Part shown: in pieces, positions 1 through 9,590 of the stretch
Numbering within the stretch: the first letter of the stretch is position 1
Layout of the letters: each line of letters opens with the position of its first letter
NCBI RefSeq assembly: GCF_017308985.1
Contig: NZ_JADWPE010000007.1
Coordinates: 1-64,000 of the forward strand
DNA: 64,000 bases
Direction of reading: 5' to 3'
Origin: Lysobacter changpingensis
GTDB lineage: Bacteria > Pseudomonadota > Gammaproteobacteria > Xanthomonadales > Xanthomonadaceae
The notes under the pieces: model-generated
What the model saw: only the letters and a program-made list of their open reading frames with translations
Told to the model about the DNA's origin: nothing
Databases searched by the model: none
Program-made: the position numbers and the translations under genes

Positions 1-45
1 CCGCCCCTCGAAATCCGCCGCTTCAACCGCGCCCCGCGTCAGTGA
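1..45 (+). CDS. 3' tail of an upstream gene (partial)
   Basis: Frame 1 is open from the first base to a TGA at 43-45 and reads PPLEIRRFNRAPRQ. It probably is the C-terminus of a gene that starts before the window, because the next clear gene begins only at 183. The fragment is too short to assign a family. It could also be chance, since short open frames are common in GC-rich DNA. Confidence 0.35.
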   Translation, partial: PPLEIRRFNRAPRQ

Positions 46-182
46 TTCACCTCGGCGGGGCGCGCATTGTGCACACGTGTTCGGGCTTTGGGAAGGGGGT
101 TCGTCGAACTTCATCTATTGACTCGCGCAGGGCGCTGCCGGATGTTCCGCTCTCCCTTCTTCACGCCGCCCCGGAGCCCCGT

Positions 183-632
183 ATGACCGCCTTCCGACTG
201 CTGCTCGCCTGCTGCGGCCTCGCCCTGTCCGGCTGCGCCACCGGCGCGGACGCGCCGTGGGTCGAGGTGGGAGGTCAGCGCTATTCCGTGGAAGTGGCCG
301 ACGACGATGCCGAGCGGGCCCGCGGTCTCATGTTCCGCGACGAAATGGCGAAAGACCACGGAATGCTGTTCATCCACGAGCGCCAGGAGCCGCTCGCCTA
401 CTGGATGAAGAACACGAAGATCCCCCTGGACATCCTCTACTTCGATTCCGCCCGCAGACTGGTCTCGCAGCAGCGCGACGTGCCGCCGTGCTCGCTGGGC
501 GACGGCTGCCCGCCGTACCCGAGCGACGCGCCCGCGCGCTACGTGCTGGAACTCAACGCCGGCGAAGCCGCGCGGCTGAAGCTGGAAGACGGAACGGAGC
601 TGACGTTCGGCCCCGGGCTCGCGAGCCCCTGA
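183..632 (+). CDS. DUF192 family lipoprotein
   Basis: A 149-residue protein of the DUF192 family, whose function is not established. Residues 1-18 form a lipoprotein signal with lipobox LSGC, so the mature protein probably starts at Cys18 and is anchored in the envelope. The family core follows: the GLMFRDEM stretch, the conserved segment [16 protein letters not shown] near residue 80, and a C-terminal strand ending in the ELTFG region. I chose the ATG at 183 because it opens directly on the signal peptide; the frame stays open upstream to 42 but that part has no protein-like character. It converges on the rubredoxin gene with a 31-base gap. The family call is firm and the role unknown. Confidence 0.88.
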   Translation: MTAFRLLLACCGLALSGCATGADAPWVEVGGQRYSVEVADDDAERARGLMFRDEMAKDHGMLFIHERQEPLAYWMKNTKIPLDILYFDSARRLVSQQRDVPPCSLGDGCPPYPSDAPARYVLELNAGEAARLKLEDGTELTFGPGLASP

Positions 633-663
633 TCCGGCCGGAGAATCGGCCTGGAAAGCCGCC

Positions 664-855
664 TCAGAGCGGCATCATCTCGAAATCGTCCTTGGTGACG
701 CCGCAATCCGGGCACGTCCAGGTGTCCGGCACGTCTTCCCAGCGGGTGCCCGGGGCGATGCCCTCTTCCGGCAGGCCCTTGGCTTCGTCGTAGATGAAGC
801 CGCAGACGACGCACATCCAGGTGCGGAACGTGGTGGTCGCGGCGGTCTCGGACAT
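664..855 (-). CDS. Rubredoxin
   Basis: A 63-residue one-iron electron carrier. The iron-binding cysteines are in two CxxC-type knuckles: Cys15-x2-Cys18 (CVVCG) and Cys48-x2-Cys51 (CPDCG), with the usual aromatic and acidic surroundings and the [16 protein letters not shown] core between them. The length is typical of small bacterial rubredoxins. The ATG at 855 (MSETAA) is preferred over the open frame reaching 927, because the longer form adds a non-conserved tail that would overlap the divergent thiE promoter. It is cytoplasmic; its redox partner cannot be told from the sequence. It lies head-to-head with thiE. Confidence 0.95.
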   Translation of the reverse strand: MSETAATTTFRTWMCVVCGFIYDEAKGLPEEGIAPGTRWEDVPDTWTCPDCGVTKDDFEMMPL

Positions 856-925
856 GGGCGGATAATGCGGGTCTTTGCGGAACGCGCATTGTCCCACCGC
901 GTCCGCGCACACGGAAGCTTCCCGC

Positions 926-1590
926 ATGAATCCGCCCCGGCCGCCGCGCGGCCTCTACGCCATCACGCCGGACGAGAACGACACCGCACGCCTGCTGGCG
1001 CGCGTGGAGACGGTCCTCGCGGCCGGCGCCACCTGGCTGCAGTACCGCAACAAGGCCGCCGACGCCGCGTTGCGCGAGGCCCAGGCCCGCGAATTGCTGC
1101 CGCTATGCCGCTGCCGCGGCGTGCCGTTGATCGTGAACGACGACTGGCGCCTGGCCGCGGCGATCGGCGCCGACGGCGCGCATCTGGGCGAGGACGACGG
1201 CGAACTCACGGCCGCGCGCGCGGCGCTGGGCGAAACCGCCATCCTCGGCGCGTCGTGCTACGACGACCTCGCCCTCGCACGACACGCCGCCGCGGCCGGC
1301 GCGAGCTACATCGCCTTCGGCGCGTTCTTCCCCTCGCCGACCAAGCCCAACGCGCGACGGGCGACGCCCGATCTGTTGCACGACAGCGCACCGCTCGGCC
1401 TGCCGCGCGTGGCGATCGGCGGCATCACGCCGGACAATGCACGCCCGCTCGTCGATGCGGGTGCCGACCTGCTCGCCGTGATTTCCGGCGTGTTCGACGC
1501 ACCCGATCCCGCGACCGCGGTGCGCGCCTATCTCGACTGCTTCGATGCGCGCCGCGCGCATTCCTCCCTTCAGACGGACATTCCCACGCC

Positions 1591-1594
<4 letters not shown>
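926..1594 (+). CDS. thiE: Thiamine-phosphate synthase
   Basis: ThiE joins the pyrimidine (HMP-PP) and thiazole phosphate moieties to give thiamine phosphate. The 222-residue protein is a single TIM-barrel domain with family landmarks LYAITPDE at the N-terminus, LQYRNK for the pyrophosphate site, [16 protein letters not shown], and the FPSPTKPN loop. The length fits the family. The start at 926 ([13 protein letters not shown]) is chosen over an in-frame ATG at 875 because homologues begin just before the LYAIT strand. Its stop overlaps the hemL start in an ATGA, so the two are translationally coupled. The other thiamine gene here, thiC, lies 27 kb away under its own riboswitch. Confidence 0.95.
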
Positions 1595-2877
<1,283 letters not shown>

Positions 2878-2888
2878 CGGCTTCAAAG

Positions 2889-2918
2889 CGACATCCCCGC
2901 ACACACGCGGGGATGTCG
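2889..2918. terminator. Bidirectional terminator hairpin between hemL and the aminotransferase
   Basis: A perfect 12-bp stem (CGACATCCCCGC at 2889-2900 and its complement at 2907-2918) closes a 6-base loop ACACAC. It sits between two convergent stop codons, where a shared terminator is expected. There is no clear T-run on either side, so intrinsic strength is uncertain. Confidence 0.7.
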
Positions 2919-2928
2919 GCAGAACGTA

Positions 2929-4152
2929 TCAGCCGGCGAGAAACGCCCGCAGCGCCGAGCGCAACCGCTGCAGACCTTCGGCGACATCCTCGTCGCTGAT
3001 GTTCAGCGCCGGCACGAAACGCAGCACATCGGGGCCGGCCTGGAGCAGCAACAGGCCGTGTTCGACGCACACGTCGAGGATCGCGCCCGCCTTGCCTGCG
3101 TGGGCCTCGCGCAGCTGCGCGCCGAGCATCAGGCCGGCGCCGCGGACTTCGGAGAACAGCCCCAGTTCCGCATCGATGTCCGCCAGCGCATCGCGAATCG
3201 CGAGCGACTGGCGCGTTACGTTCGCCAGCAACTGCGGCGACGACAATTCCGCCAGCGCCGCTCGCGCCACTGCCGCCGCGAGCGGATTGCCGCCGAAGGT
3301 CGTGCCGTGCGTGCCGAACTGCATGGTCTCGGCGGCCTTCTCGCCGACCAGCATCGCGCCGATCGGGAAGCCGCTGCCCAGCGCCTTCGCCAGCGTCACC
3401 ACGTCGGGCGTGACGCCGTATGCATGACATGCGAACAGATGGCCGGTGCGGCCCATGCCGCACTGGATCTCATCCAGCATGAGCAGCGCGCCGAAGCGGT
3501 CGCACAGCGCGCGCAGGCCGAGCAGGAAGTCCGCCGTCGCCGGCGTCACACCGCCCTCGCCCTGCACCGGCTCGACCAGCACCGCACACACGTTGCCGGA
3601 CGCCATCGCCGCTTCGGCCGCGGCGAGATCGTTGAAATCGCTGTAGACGAAACCCGGCGGCAGCGGCTCGAAGCCCTCGTGGTACTTCGGCTGCGCGCCC
3701 GCCGTGACGGTCGCGAGCGTTCGCCCGTGAAAGCTGCCGCGGAAGGTGAGGATGCCGCGCTGTTCGGCCGCGCGGCCCTGCGATGCGGCCCACTTGCGCG
3801 CGAGCTTGATCGCCGCCTCGTTCGCTTCGGCGCCGGAATTGCAGAAGAACACGCGCTGCGCGAAACGCGAGGCGGTGACGAGTTCCTCCGCCAGGCGCAG
3901 CGGCGGCTCGCTGACGAACACGTTGCTGGTGTGCCAGAGCTTGCCGGCCTGTTCGGTCAGTGCCGCGACCAGCGCCGGATGCGCGTGGCCGAGCGCGTTC
4001 ACCGCGATGCCTGCGCCGAAATCCACGTATTCGCGGCCCTCGCGATCCCACACGCGCGCGCCGCGACCGTGGTCGAGCACGATCCGGCGCGGCCGGTAGA
4101 CCGGCAGGTAGTAGCGTTCGGAGAGCGAGAACAGGTCGGACGAGGCGGTCAT
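2929..4152 (-). CDS. argD: Acetylornithine/succinyldiaminopimelate-type aminotransferase
   Basis: A class III PLP aminotransferase of 407 residues in the ArgD/AstC group, which interconverts N-acetylglutamate semialdehyde and acetylornithine (arginine synthesis) or acts on succinylornithine. Visible landmarks are FFCNSGAEANEAAIK (PLP phosphate loop near 103-118), SFHGRTLA, LMLDEIQCGMGRTG (the PLP-ring aspartate), and Lys256 in TLAKALGSGFPIGAM. I chose the ATG at 4152 (MTASSDLF), which fits the family N-terminus; an ATG at 4182 with a weak GGGA upstream is an alternative. It stands alone, away from other arg or ast genes, so biosynthetic and catabolic roles cannot be separated. Confidence 0.9.
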   Translation of the reverse strand: MTASSDLFSLSERYYLPVYRPRRIVLDHGRGARVWDREGREYVDFGAGIAVNALGHAHPALVAALTEQAGKLWHTSNVFVSEPPLRLAEELVTASRFAQRVFFCNSGAEANEAAIKLARKWAASQGRAAEQRGILTFRGSFHGRTLATVTAGAQPKYHEGFEPLPPGFVYSDFNDLAAAEAAMASGNVCAVLVEPVQGEGGVTPATADFLLGLRALCDRFGALLMLDEIQCGMGRTGHLFACHAYGVTPDVVTLAKALGSGFPIGAMLVGEKAAETMQFGTHGTTFGGNPLAAAVARAALAELSSPQLLANVTRQSLAIRDALADIDAELGLFSEVRGAGLMLGAQLREAHAGKAGAILDVCVEHGLLLLQAGPDVLRFVPALNISDEDVAEGLQRLRSALRAFLAG

Positions 4153-4325
4153 GGCAGTCGGGTGGGAGACGGAATGCGACATTGTCGCTGATCCCGGCCG
4201 TCGCGGCGCCTTCGCCAACGGTCGACTTCCTCGCCTTCGAAGCCCAGCGCGCCGGGAAGATCACGGCAGGAGGTTTGCGTCGCCTGCACGAGCCGCTCCG
4301 CACAATCGCCCGCAGGAGGACGCCC

Positions 4326-5198
4326 ATGCCCCTGCTGATGGATCCGCAGCTCCAGCCCGCCACCGAGTCCGGCTGGCGCCGCCGCTGGTTCGACATCGTG
4401 TTCCGTCACGACACGCGGCGCTCGCGCAACTTCGACCTTTGGCTGATCGCGGCGATCCTGACGAGCGTCGTCGTCATCATGCTCGACAGCGTGCCGCGCA
4501 TCCACGCGCGGCACGCGACCGTGCTCTACGCGCTGGAATGGTGCTTCACGCTGCTGTTCACCGCCGAATACGCCTTGCGCCTGTCGGTGGTGCGCAACCG
4601 GTGGCGTTACGCGTTGAGCCTGTGGGGACTGGTGGACCTGGCGTCGATCCTGCCGACGTACCTGTCGCTGGTGTTGCCGGGCAGCCAGAGCCTGCTGGTG
4701 CTGCGCATCCTGCGCATGCTGCGGCTGTTCCGCATCCTCAAGCTGACGAACTACGTCGAGGAAGGCGGCGTGCTGATGGGCGCGCTGTGGCGCAGCCGGC
4801 GCAAGATCTTCGTATTCGTGTGCGCGGTGCTCACCATCACGGTGATCTTCGGCGCGCTGATGTACGTGGTCGAAGGCCCGGAGCACGGCTTCGCGAGCAT
4901 TCCCACCAGCATGTACTGGGCGGTGGTGACGATGGCGACCGTCGGCTTCGGCGACATCGCGCCGCAGACCACGCTCGGGCGCTTCATCACCTCGCTGCTG
5001 ATCCTGATCGGCTACAGCATCATCGCCGTGCCCACCGGCATCTATACGGCGGAACTGGCCAGCAGCCTGCGCGAAGCGAGCCACGAAGCAGGCCATCTCG
5101 ACCGCCGCGGCTGCAAGGGCTGCGGCCTCGAAGGCCACGATCCCGCCGCGCGTTTCTGCCGGCATTGCGGCACGGCGCTGTTGTCGCCTACCGGTTGA
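4326..5198 (+). CDS. Voltage-gated-type potassium/ion channel with C-terminal zinc ribbon
   Basis: A 290-residue integral membrane protein of the ion transporter (Kv-like) family. Six hydrophobic segments are visible. S4 (about residues 121-140) carries regularly spaced arginines (LVLRILRMLRLFRILKL), as in voltage sensors. The pore loop holds the K+ filter TVGFGD at 205-210. After S6 a short cytoplasmic tail carries Cys263-x2-Cys266 and Cys278-x2-Cys281, a zinc-ribbon-like knuckle pair. An AGGAGGA ribosome site at 4314-4320 sits 5 bases before the ATG, which fixes the start. It probably conducts K+ across the inner membrane; gating is inferred from S4 only. Confidence 0.9.
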   Translation: MPLLMDPQLQPATESGWRRRWFDIVFRHDTRRSRNFDLWLIAAILTSVVVIMLDSVPRIHARHATVLYALEWCFTLLFTAEYALRLSVVRNRWRYALSLWGLVDLASILPTYLSLVLPGSQSLLVLRILRMLRLFRILKLTNYVEEGGVLMGALWRSRRKIFVFVCAVLTITVIFGALMYVVEGPEHGFASIPTSMYWAVVTMATVGFGDIAPQTTLGRFITSLLILIGYSIIAVPTGIYTAELASSLREASHEAGHLDRRGCKGCGLEGHDPAARFCRHCGTALLSPTG

Positions 5199-5201
5199 AC
5201 G

Positions 5202-6050
5202 TCAGCGCGGTTTTCGCGCCAGCTGCGACTCGGTGAGGAACAGGTCGGGCAGCAGGTGCTCGACGTTCGGGTCCACGGCATAGCGGCTGAAATCGGTGAT
5301 GCCGGCGGCGAACAGCACGTCGTCGTCGATCAGGAAATGGCCGAAGTAATCGTCCGACGGCCGGCAAAGCACGATGTGCGCAGCGTCGGCGACGATTTCC
5401 GGCGTGCGGCACAACTCGGGGCGGACGCCGGGGATCATGTTGATCGCGTCGGTGGCGATCACGGTGCGCGGCCACAGCGCATTCACCGCCACGCCCTGCG
5501 GGCCGAATTCGGCCGCCAGCCCCAGCGTCACGAAGCTCATGCCCATCTTCGCCAGCGTGTAGGCGGTGTGCGGCGCCCACCATTTCGGGTCGAGGTTCAG
5601 CGGCGGCGCGAGCGAGAGGATGTGCGGATCGGCGGCCTTCAGCAGATGCGGAAGGCAGGCCTGCGAACACAGGAACGTGCCGCGGGCGTTGACCTCCTGC
5701 ATCAGGTCGTAGCGCTTCATCGGCGTGTCGAGCGTGCCGCGCAGCCAGATCGCGCTGGCATTGTTGACCAGGATGTCGATGCCGCCGAACGCGTCGACGG
5801 TTGCAGCCACGGCCGAGCGCACTTCCTCTTCCTCACGGATATCGCATCGGATCGGCAATGCCTTGCCGCCCGCCGCTTCGACTTCCTCGGCGACCGTGTG
5901 GATCGTGCCGGGCAGCTTGGGATTGGGCACCGCCGACTTCGCGACGATGGCGACGTTGGCGCCATCGCGTGCGGCGCGCAGGGCGATGGCGCGACCGATG
6001 CCGCGCGAGGCGCCGGTGATGAAGAGCGTCTTTCCGGACAGGGTGCGCAT
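5202..6050 (-). CDS. Short-chain dehydrogenase/reductase (HSDL2-like)
   Basis: An NAD(P)-dependent oxidoreductase of the classical SDR family, 282 residues. The cofactor motif TGASRGIG is at 12-19, NNAS at 96-99, and the catalytic set Ser146, Tyr164 and Lys168 (YTLAK) is complete. The overall sequence resembles the hydroxysteroid dehydrogenase-like 2 subgroup (the DPHILSLAPPLN and PRTVIATDAINM stretches) without its SCP2 domain. The substrate is unknown. AGGAGG at 6058-6063 (reverse strand) sets the ATG at 6050. It ends 3 bases from the convergent channel gene. Confidence 0.9.
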   Translation of the reverse strand: MRTLSGKTLFITGASRGIGRAIALRAARDGANVAIVAKSAVPNPKLPGTIHTVAEEVEAAGGKALPIRCDIREEEEVRSAVAATVDAFGGIDILVNNASAIWLRGTLDTPMKRYDLMQEVNARGTFLCSQACLPHLLKAADPHILSLAPPLNLDPKWWAPHTAYTLAKMGMSFVTLGLAAEFGPQGVAVNALWPRTVIATDAINMIPGVRPELCRTPEIVADAAHIVLCRPSDDYFGHFLIDDDVLFAAGITDFSRYAVDPNVEHLLPDLFLTESQLARKPR

Positions 6051-6135
6051 GGCGCGTCCTCCTTATCGTCGGGGCGCGCCGTCGGGGCGCGCCGCCAGGT
6101 GCGCCGGATTATGCCGGCAGACCGCGACCGGCCGG

Positions 6136-6816
6136 TCAGGGTTTCGGGCCCTGGCCTTCGTTGTCTTCCCATTTCAGCAGGCGGCGCGTTACGAACCGGT
6201 AGACCGGCTTGCCGGTGGCGAACCACGCCTCGCGAAGCCACGAATGCCGCTTGAGCACGCGCCGCTCCACCGGCGTGAGCGCGTGCGGGCAATAGGTGCG
6301 CTTGTGCTTGAGCAGATGGCGCAGGTCCTCGCGGGCGAGCAGCCGCATCCAGCGCGAACGCGGCTCGCCGCGCGTGGCGAGCTGGAAGTCGATGATCCCC
6401 GGGCGCCCATCGGCCAGCACGAGCCAGTTGGCTTCCTTCGCCAGGTCGTTGTGCGCGAGCCCGCGTCGATGCAACTGCTGCAGCAGGCGACGCGCGCGCC
6501 GGAAGTACGCCACGTCGCCGTGTGGCGGACGCTGGTACATCGCCGCGCCGTCGAGGTAGCTGCGATCCAGCCGCCGTCCGTCCCAGCGCAGCAGCTGCGG
6601 CACGTCCGGCAGGCCGTCCACGCGCTGCAGCGCGCGGGCTTCGCGCCGGGCCAGCCACCACGCCGGAAGCCGCAGCCATGCCGGCACGTGGCGCAGGTCG
6701 CGGCGCACGAACAGGCCGCGCGCATCGCGCATCAGGGCGATGCGGCCGAAGCTGTCGGCCTTGAGCGCCTGCACTTCGACGGCCGGGGTTCCGGTCGCAT
6801 GGAGGGTTTCGGACAT
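6136..6816 (-). CDS. RIO1-like/lipopolysaccharide-kinase-like protein kinase
   Basis: A 226-residue protein with the catalytic half of an atypical protein-kinase fold. The catalytic loop AHNDLAKEANWLV gives Asp124 and Asn130 (HxDxxxxN), and IIDF at 141-144 supplies the metal-binding aspartate Asp143. The N-lobe is short and its lysine is not obvious. Proteins like this are annotated as RIO/ABC1-like or KdkA/RfaP-like kinases; the phosphorylated target may be a protein or a sugar. The ATG at 6816 (MSETLH) is preferred to the upstream open frame to 6888. It has no clear operon partner. Confidence 0.75.
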   Translation of the reverse strand: MSETLHATGTPAVEVQALKADSFGRIALMRDARGLFVRRDLRHVPAWLRLPAWWLARREARALQRVDGLPDVPQLLRWDGRRLDRSYLDGAAMYQRPPHGDVAYFRRARRLLQQLHRRGLAHNDLAKEANWLVLADGRPGIIDFQLATRGEPRSRWMRLLAREDLRHLLKHKRTYCPHALTPVERRVLKRHSWLREAWFATGKPVYRFVTRRLLKWEDNEGQGPKP

Positions 6817-6951
6817 CGCGCCAGTGTACGGAATGACGGCGGCGCGCCTCGAATGTGCATGCCCCGACGCCCCGATCCCGGCGGCCACGGCCGTTGGTCA
6901 CGGTGACTCCCGCCATCGCGTCGTCATGGAGGCGCTGCCTATAATCCTCCG

Positions 6952-8961
6952 ATGGAACCGGCCTGGATCGAAAGCGCGACCGCATGGATCGCGGAACACC
7001 CCGTCGCCGCCGGCGCCGCCATCTTCCTCATCGCGTTCTGCGATGCCGTGGTCCTGCTGGGTATCGTCGTGCCGGCGCTGCCGCTGCTGTTCGCGGTCGG
7101 CGCGCTGGTGGGGCTGGGGCACATCAACGGCCCGTACGCGCTGGCGTGCGCGACGCTCGGCGCGTTCATCGGCGACGCCCTGAGCTACTGGGTCGGCCAC
7201 CGGTGGGGACCGCAGTTGCGTTCGCGATGGCCGTTCTCGCGGTATCCGCAATGGCTGGACCGCGGTGAGGCGATGTTCCGCCGGCATGGCGTGAAGAGCA
7301 TCTTCATCGCGCGCTTCGTGGGCGCGGTGCGTCCCTTCGTGCCGGCGATCGCCGGCATGCTGCACATGCCGCTGCGGCGCTACGCCCTGCCGAGCCTCGT
7401 CGCGTGCATCGCCTGGTCGGCGCTGTTCCTCGCGCCGGGCTGGGTGCTGGGGCGTTCGTACGACGCGGTGGCCGCGGTCGCGGATCGCCTCGCGCTGGTG
7501 CTTGGTGCGCTCGTGGTCGCCATCGCGCTGGTCTGGGCCATCGTGCTGTACACGTGGCGATGGTTCGCCGACCACGCCGACACCCTGCTCGCCCGCGCCC
7601 TGCGCTGGACGCGCCAGCATCCGCGGCTCGGGCCGTACGCGGCAGCGCTGATCGATCCGAACCGGCCGGAATCCCCGTCGCTGCTGATGCTCGCGGTGTG
7701 CCTGCTGGCGATCAGCTGGGCATGGTTCACGCTGGTGGCCTCGCTGCTCGCCAGCGGCGGGCCGCTGGCGCTCGACCACACGATCCACGACTTCATGTGG
7801 AGCCTGCGCAACCCCCTCGCCGATCGCCTGATGGCGGCGCTGGCGTGCATCGGCGATGCCTCCGTGCTGGGCCCGGCCGTGCTGGTCGCGCTGGCGTACC
7901 TGCTGTGGCGCAAGCGCTGGATGGCCGCGGCGCATTTCGCCGCGGCGATCGTGTTCGGCCTGGTGTTCACGTCGCTGCTGGAAGCGGCGATCGACATGCC
8001 GCGCCCGCCGACCGCGCCGGCGGGCTTCGGCTTCCCGTCGGTGGCGGTGACGATGTGCACCATCGTCTTCGGCTTCTTCGCGGTGCTGATCGCGCGCGAA
8101 CTGCCCGGCCGCACGCGCGTGTGGCCGTACCTGCTCGCCGGCGTGATCACCACCGTCGTCGCCTTCGCGCGCCTGTACCTGGGCGCGCACTGGCCCAGCG
8201 ACCTGGTCGGCGGCACGCTGTTCGGCGTGCTGTGGCTGCTGGCGCTGGGCATCGCGTATCGCCGGCACGTGCAGCGCTCGTTCTGGATGCGCCCGCTGGC
8301 GTGGCTGTTCTACGGCACCTTCACCGTCGCCGCGCTGTGGCACGCCCCACGCACGGCCGACACGCTGCTGGCCCGCTTCGACGCGGCCACGCCGACCACG
8401 GTCATGGACGACGAGGGATGGTGGCGCGAGGGCTGGAGCACGCTGCCCGCGCAGCGCAACGAGCGCGACGAGCGCCGTCGCTGGCCGCTGGACGTGCAGA
8501 TCGCCGGGCCGCTGGATCCGGTGCGCGAACGCCTGCAGGCGCGCGGCTGGCGCGTGCAATCGCAGGCCGACTGGATCGCGACGCTCGGCCTGCTCGACGA
8601 CGATGCCGCCGCGGGCGACCAGCCGGTGCTGCCCGCCACGCTCGATGCACAGGCCGAAACGTTGCTGATGGTGCATCCGGGCGCGCGCGAGGACGAGGAA
8701 TTCGTGCTGCGCCTGTGGCGCGCGCCGGTGCTGCTCGACGACGGCACGCCGCTGTGGATCGGCACCAGCCAGACGCTGCGCCTGAACAAGCCGCTGGCCG
8801 TGGCCGCGCTGTGGCTGCCGGTCAACGACGACGGGCGCGCGCACGCCCTGGTGCGCGAGGCGCTGAAAGACCTGGAGCGCATCGAAGCCCCGCATCCGCA
8901 CGGCGACACGCCGGTGCTGCGCGTGCGCACGACGCCTGCGGGCGAGGCGTCAGGGAAGTAA
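6952..8961 (+). CDS. DedA-PAP2-LssY_C three-domain membrane protein
   Basis: A 669-residue fusion. Residues 1-200 are a DedA/SNARE-associated membrane domain (GDALSYWVGHRWG, then FIARFVGAVRPFVPAIAG), a family of lipid scramblase or transport proteins. Residues about 235-450 are a PAP2-like phosphatase domain with several membrane helices, and residues about 465-650 are a soluble LssY_C-like domain. Such fusions are known in proteobacteria. The PAP2 active site looks damaged: motif 1 has Glu344 in place of Lys (ExxxxxxRP), motif 2 reads PSVA (362-365) instead of PSGH, while Arg407, His413 and Asp417 of motif 3 remain. Its 3' end overlaps the convergent Lon-N gene by 12 bases. Confidence 0.88.
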   Translation: MEPAWIESATAWIAEHPVAAGAAIFLIAFCDAVVLLGIVVPALPLLFAVGALVGLGHINGPYALACATLGAFIGDALSYWVGHRWGPQLRSRWPFSRYPQWLDRGEAMFRRHGVKSIFIARFVGAVRPFVPAIAGMLHMPLRRYALPSLVACIAWSALFLAPGWVLGRSYDAVAAVADRLALVLGALVVAIALVWAIVLYTWRWFADHADTLLARALRWTRQHPRLGPYAAALIDPNRPESPSLLMLAVCLLAISWAWFTLVASLLASGGPLALDHTIHDFMWSLRNPLADRLMAALACIGDASVLGPAVLVALAYLLWRKRWMAAAHFAAAIVFGLVFTSLLEAAIDMPRPPTAPAGFGFPSVAVTMCTIVFGFFAVLIARELPGRTRVWPYLLAGVITTVVAFARLYLGAHWPSDLVGGTLFGVLWLLALGIAYRRHVQRSFWMRPLAWLFYGTFTVAALWHAPRTADTLLARFDAATPTTVMDDEGWWREGWSTLPAQRNERDERRRWPLDVQIAGPLDPVRERLQARGWRVQSQADWIATLGLLDDDAAAGDQPVLPATLDAQAETLLMVHPGAREDEEFVLRLWRAPVLLDDGTPLWIGTSQTLRLNKPLAVAALWLPVNDDGRAHALVREALKDLERIEAPHPHGDTPVLRVRTTPAGEASGK

Positions 8962-9537
8962 CGCGAGCAGGCGATCCAGCCGCGCGTGCGGATCGTCGGT
9001 CTGCAGCAGCACCTGCCGCTGCGCGTTGTCCAGCGGCAGCAGTTCCGCCAGGCGCCACCCGACCCAGGCCGCATCGTCGAAGCGCGAGTGCGGCGCCTTC
9101 GCATGCTCGCCGCCGATCTTTTCCACGATCTGCTCCAGCAGCTTGCCGAGCAGGCTGTGCTCCGGGCGCAGCGGGTCGTCGGGATCGGCGTCGCACCAGC
9201 GCACGTCGGCGACCTGCAGGCCGTTGTCGCGCACGCGCACGCGCCGAGCGTGGAACCGCCGCGTGCCGCGCACCTGCAAGGTGAGCAGGCCGTCGTCGCC
9301 ACGGCCGAAATCCTCGATCACCGCCTCGGTACCGTACGCCGCGGCGCTCGCCGGCGCGCCGGCTTCCTCGCCGTCGATGATCAGGCACACGCCGAAGCCC
9401 TTGCCGTTGCGGCTGCAATCGCGGACCAGGTCGAGGTAGCGCGGTTCGAACACGCGCAGCCCGAGCGCCGCGCCCGGGACGAGCACGGTGTGCAGCGGAA
9501 ACAGCCCCAGCGGTTGCAGCTCGGCGTCGTCGGACAT
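8950..9537 (-). CDS. Lon N-terminal (substrate-binding) domain protein
   Basis: A 195-residue stand-alone relative of the N-terminal domain of Lon protease, with no AAA+ or protease part. The opening LGLFPLHTVLVPGAALGLRVFEPRYL is the family signature, and FGVCLI and the Arg-rich beta strands follow. Such proteins are common and thought to bind unfolded or specific protein substrates; the role is not settled. The ATG at 9537 starts right at the family N-terminus. It lies 53 bases downstream of mpl on the same strand and may be co-transcribed with it. Confidence 0.88.
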   Translation of the reverse strand: MSDDAELQPLGLFPLHTVLVPGAALGLRVFEPRYLDLVRDCSRNGKGFGVCLIIDGEEAGAPASAAAYGTEAVIEDFGRGDDGLLTLQVRGTRRFHARRVRVRDNGLQVADVRWCDADPDDPLRPEHSLLGKLLEQIVEKIGGEHAKAPHSRFDDAAWVGWRLAELLPLDNAQRQVLLQTDDPHARLDRLLALLP

Positions 9538-9590
9538 CGCGCGCAGTGTAGGACCGGACGGGTGCCCGCGATGCGAAGGCGTGCCGCGCG

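Noticed and set aside
42-182. N-terminal extension of the DUF192 protein from a GTG at 42
   Set aside because: The ATG at 183 opens directly on a good lipoprotein signal; the extension would bury it.
875-925. Longer N-terminus for thiE
   Set aside because: The extra 17 residues are not conserved and would overlap the divergent rubredoxin control region; ATG 926 matches the family start.
7980-8040. Sequencing frameshift as cause of the odd PAP2 motifs
   Set aside because: The frame is continuous, and the residues before and after align well with PAP2 and LssY_C, so substitution is the simpler reading.
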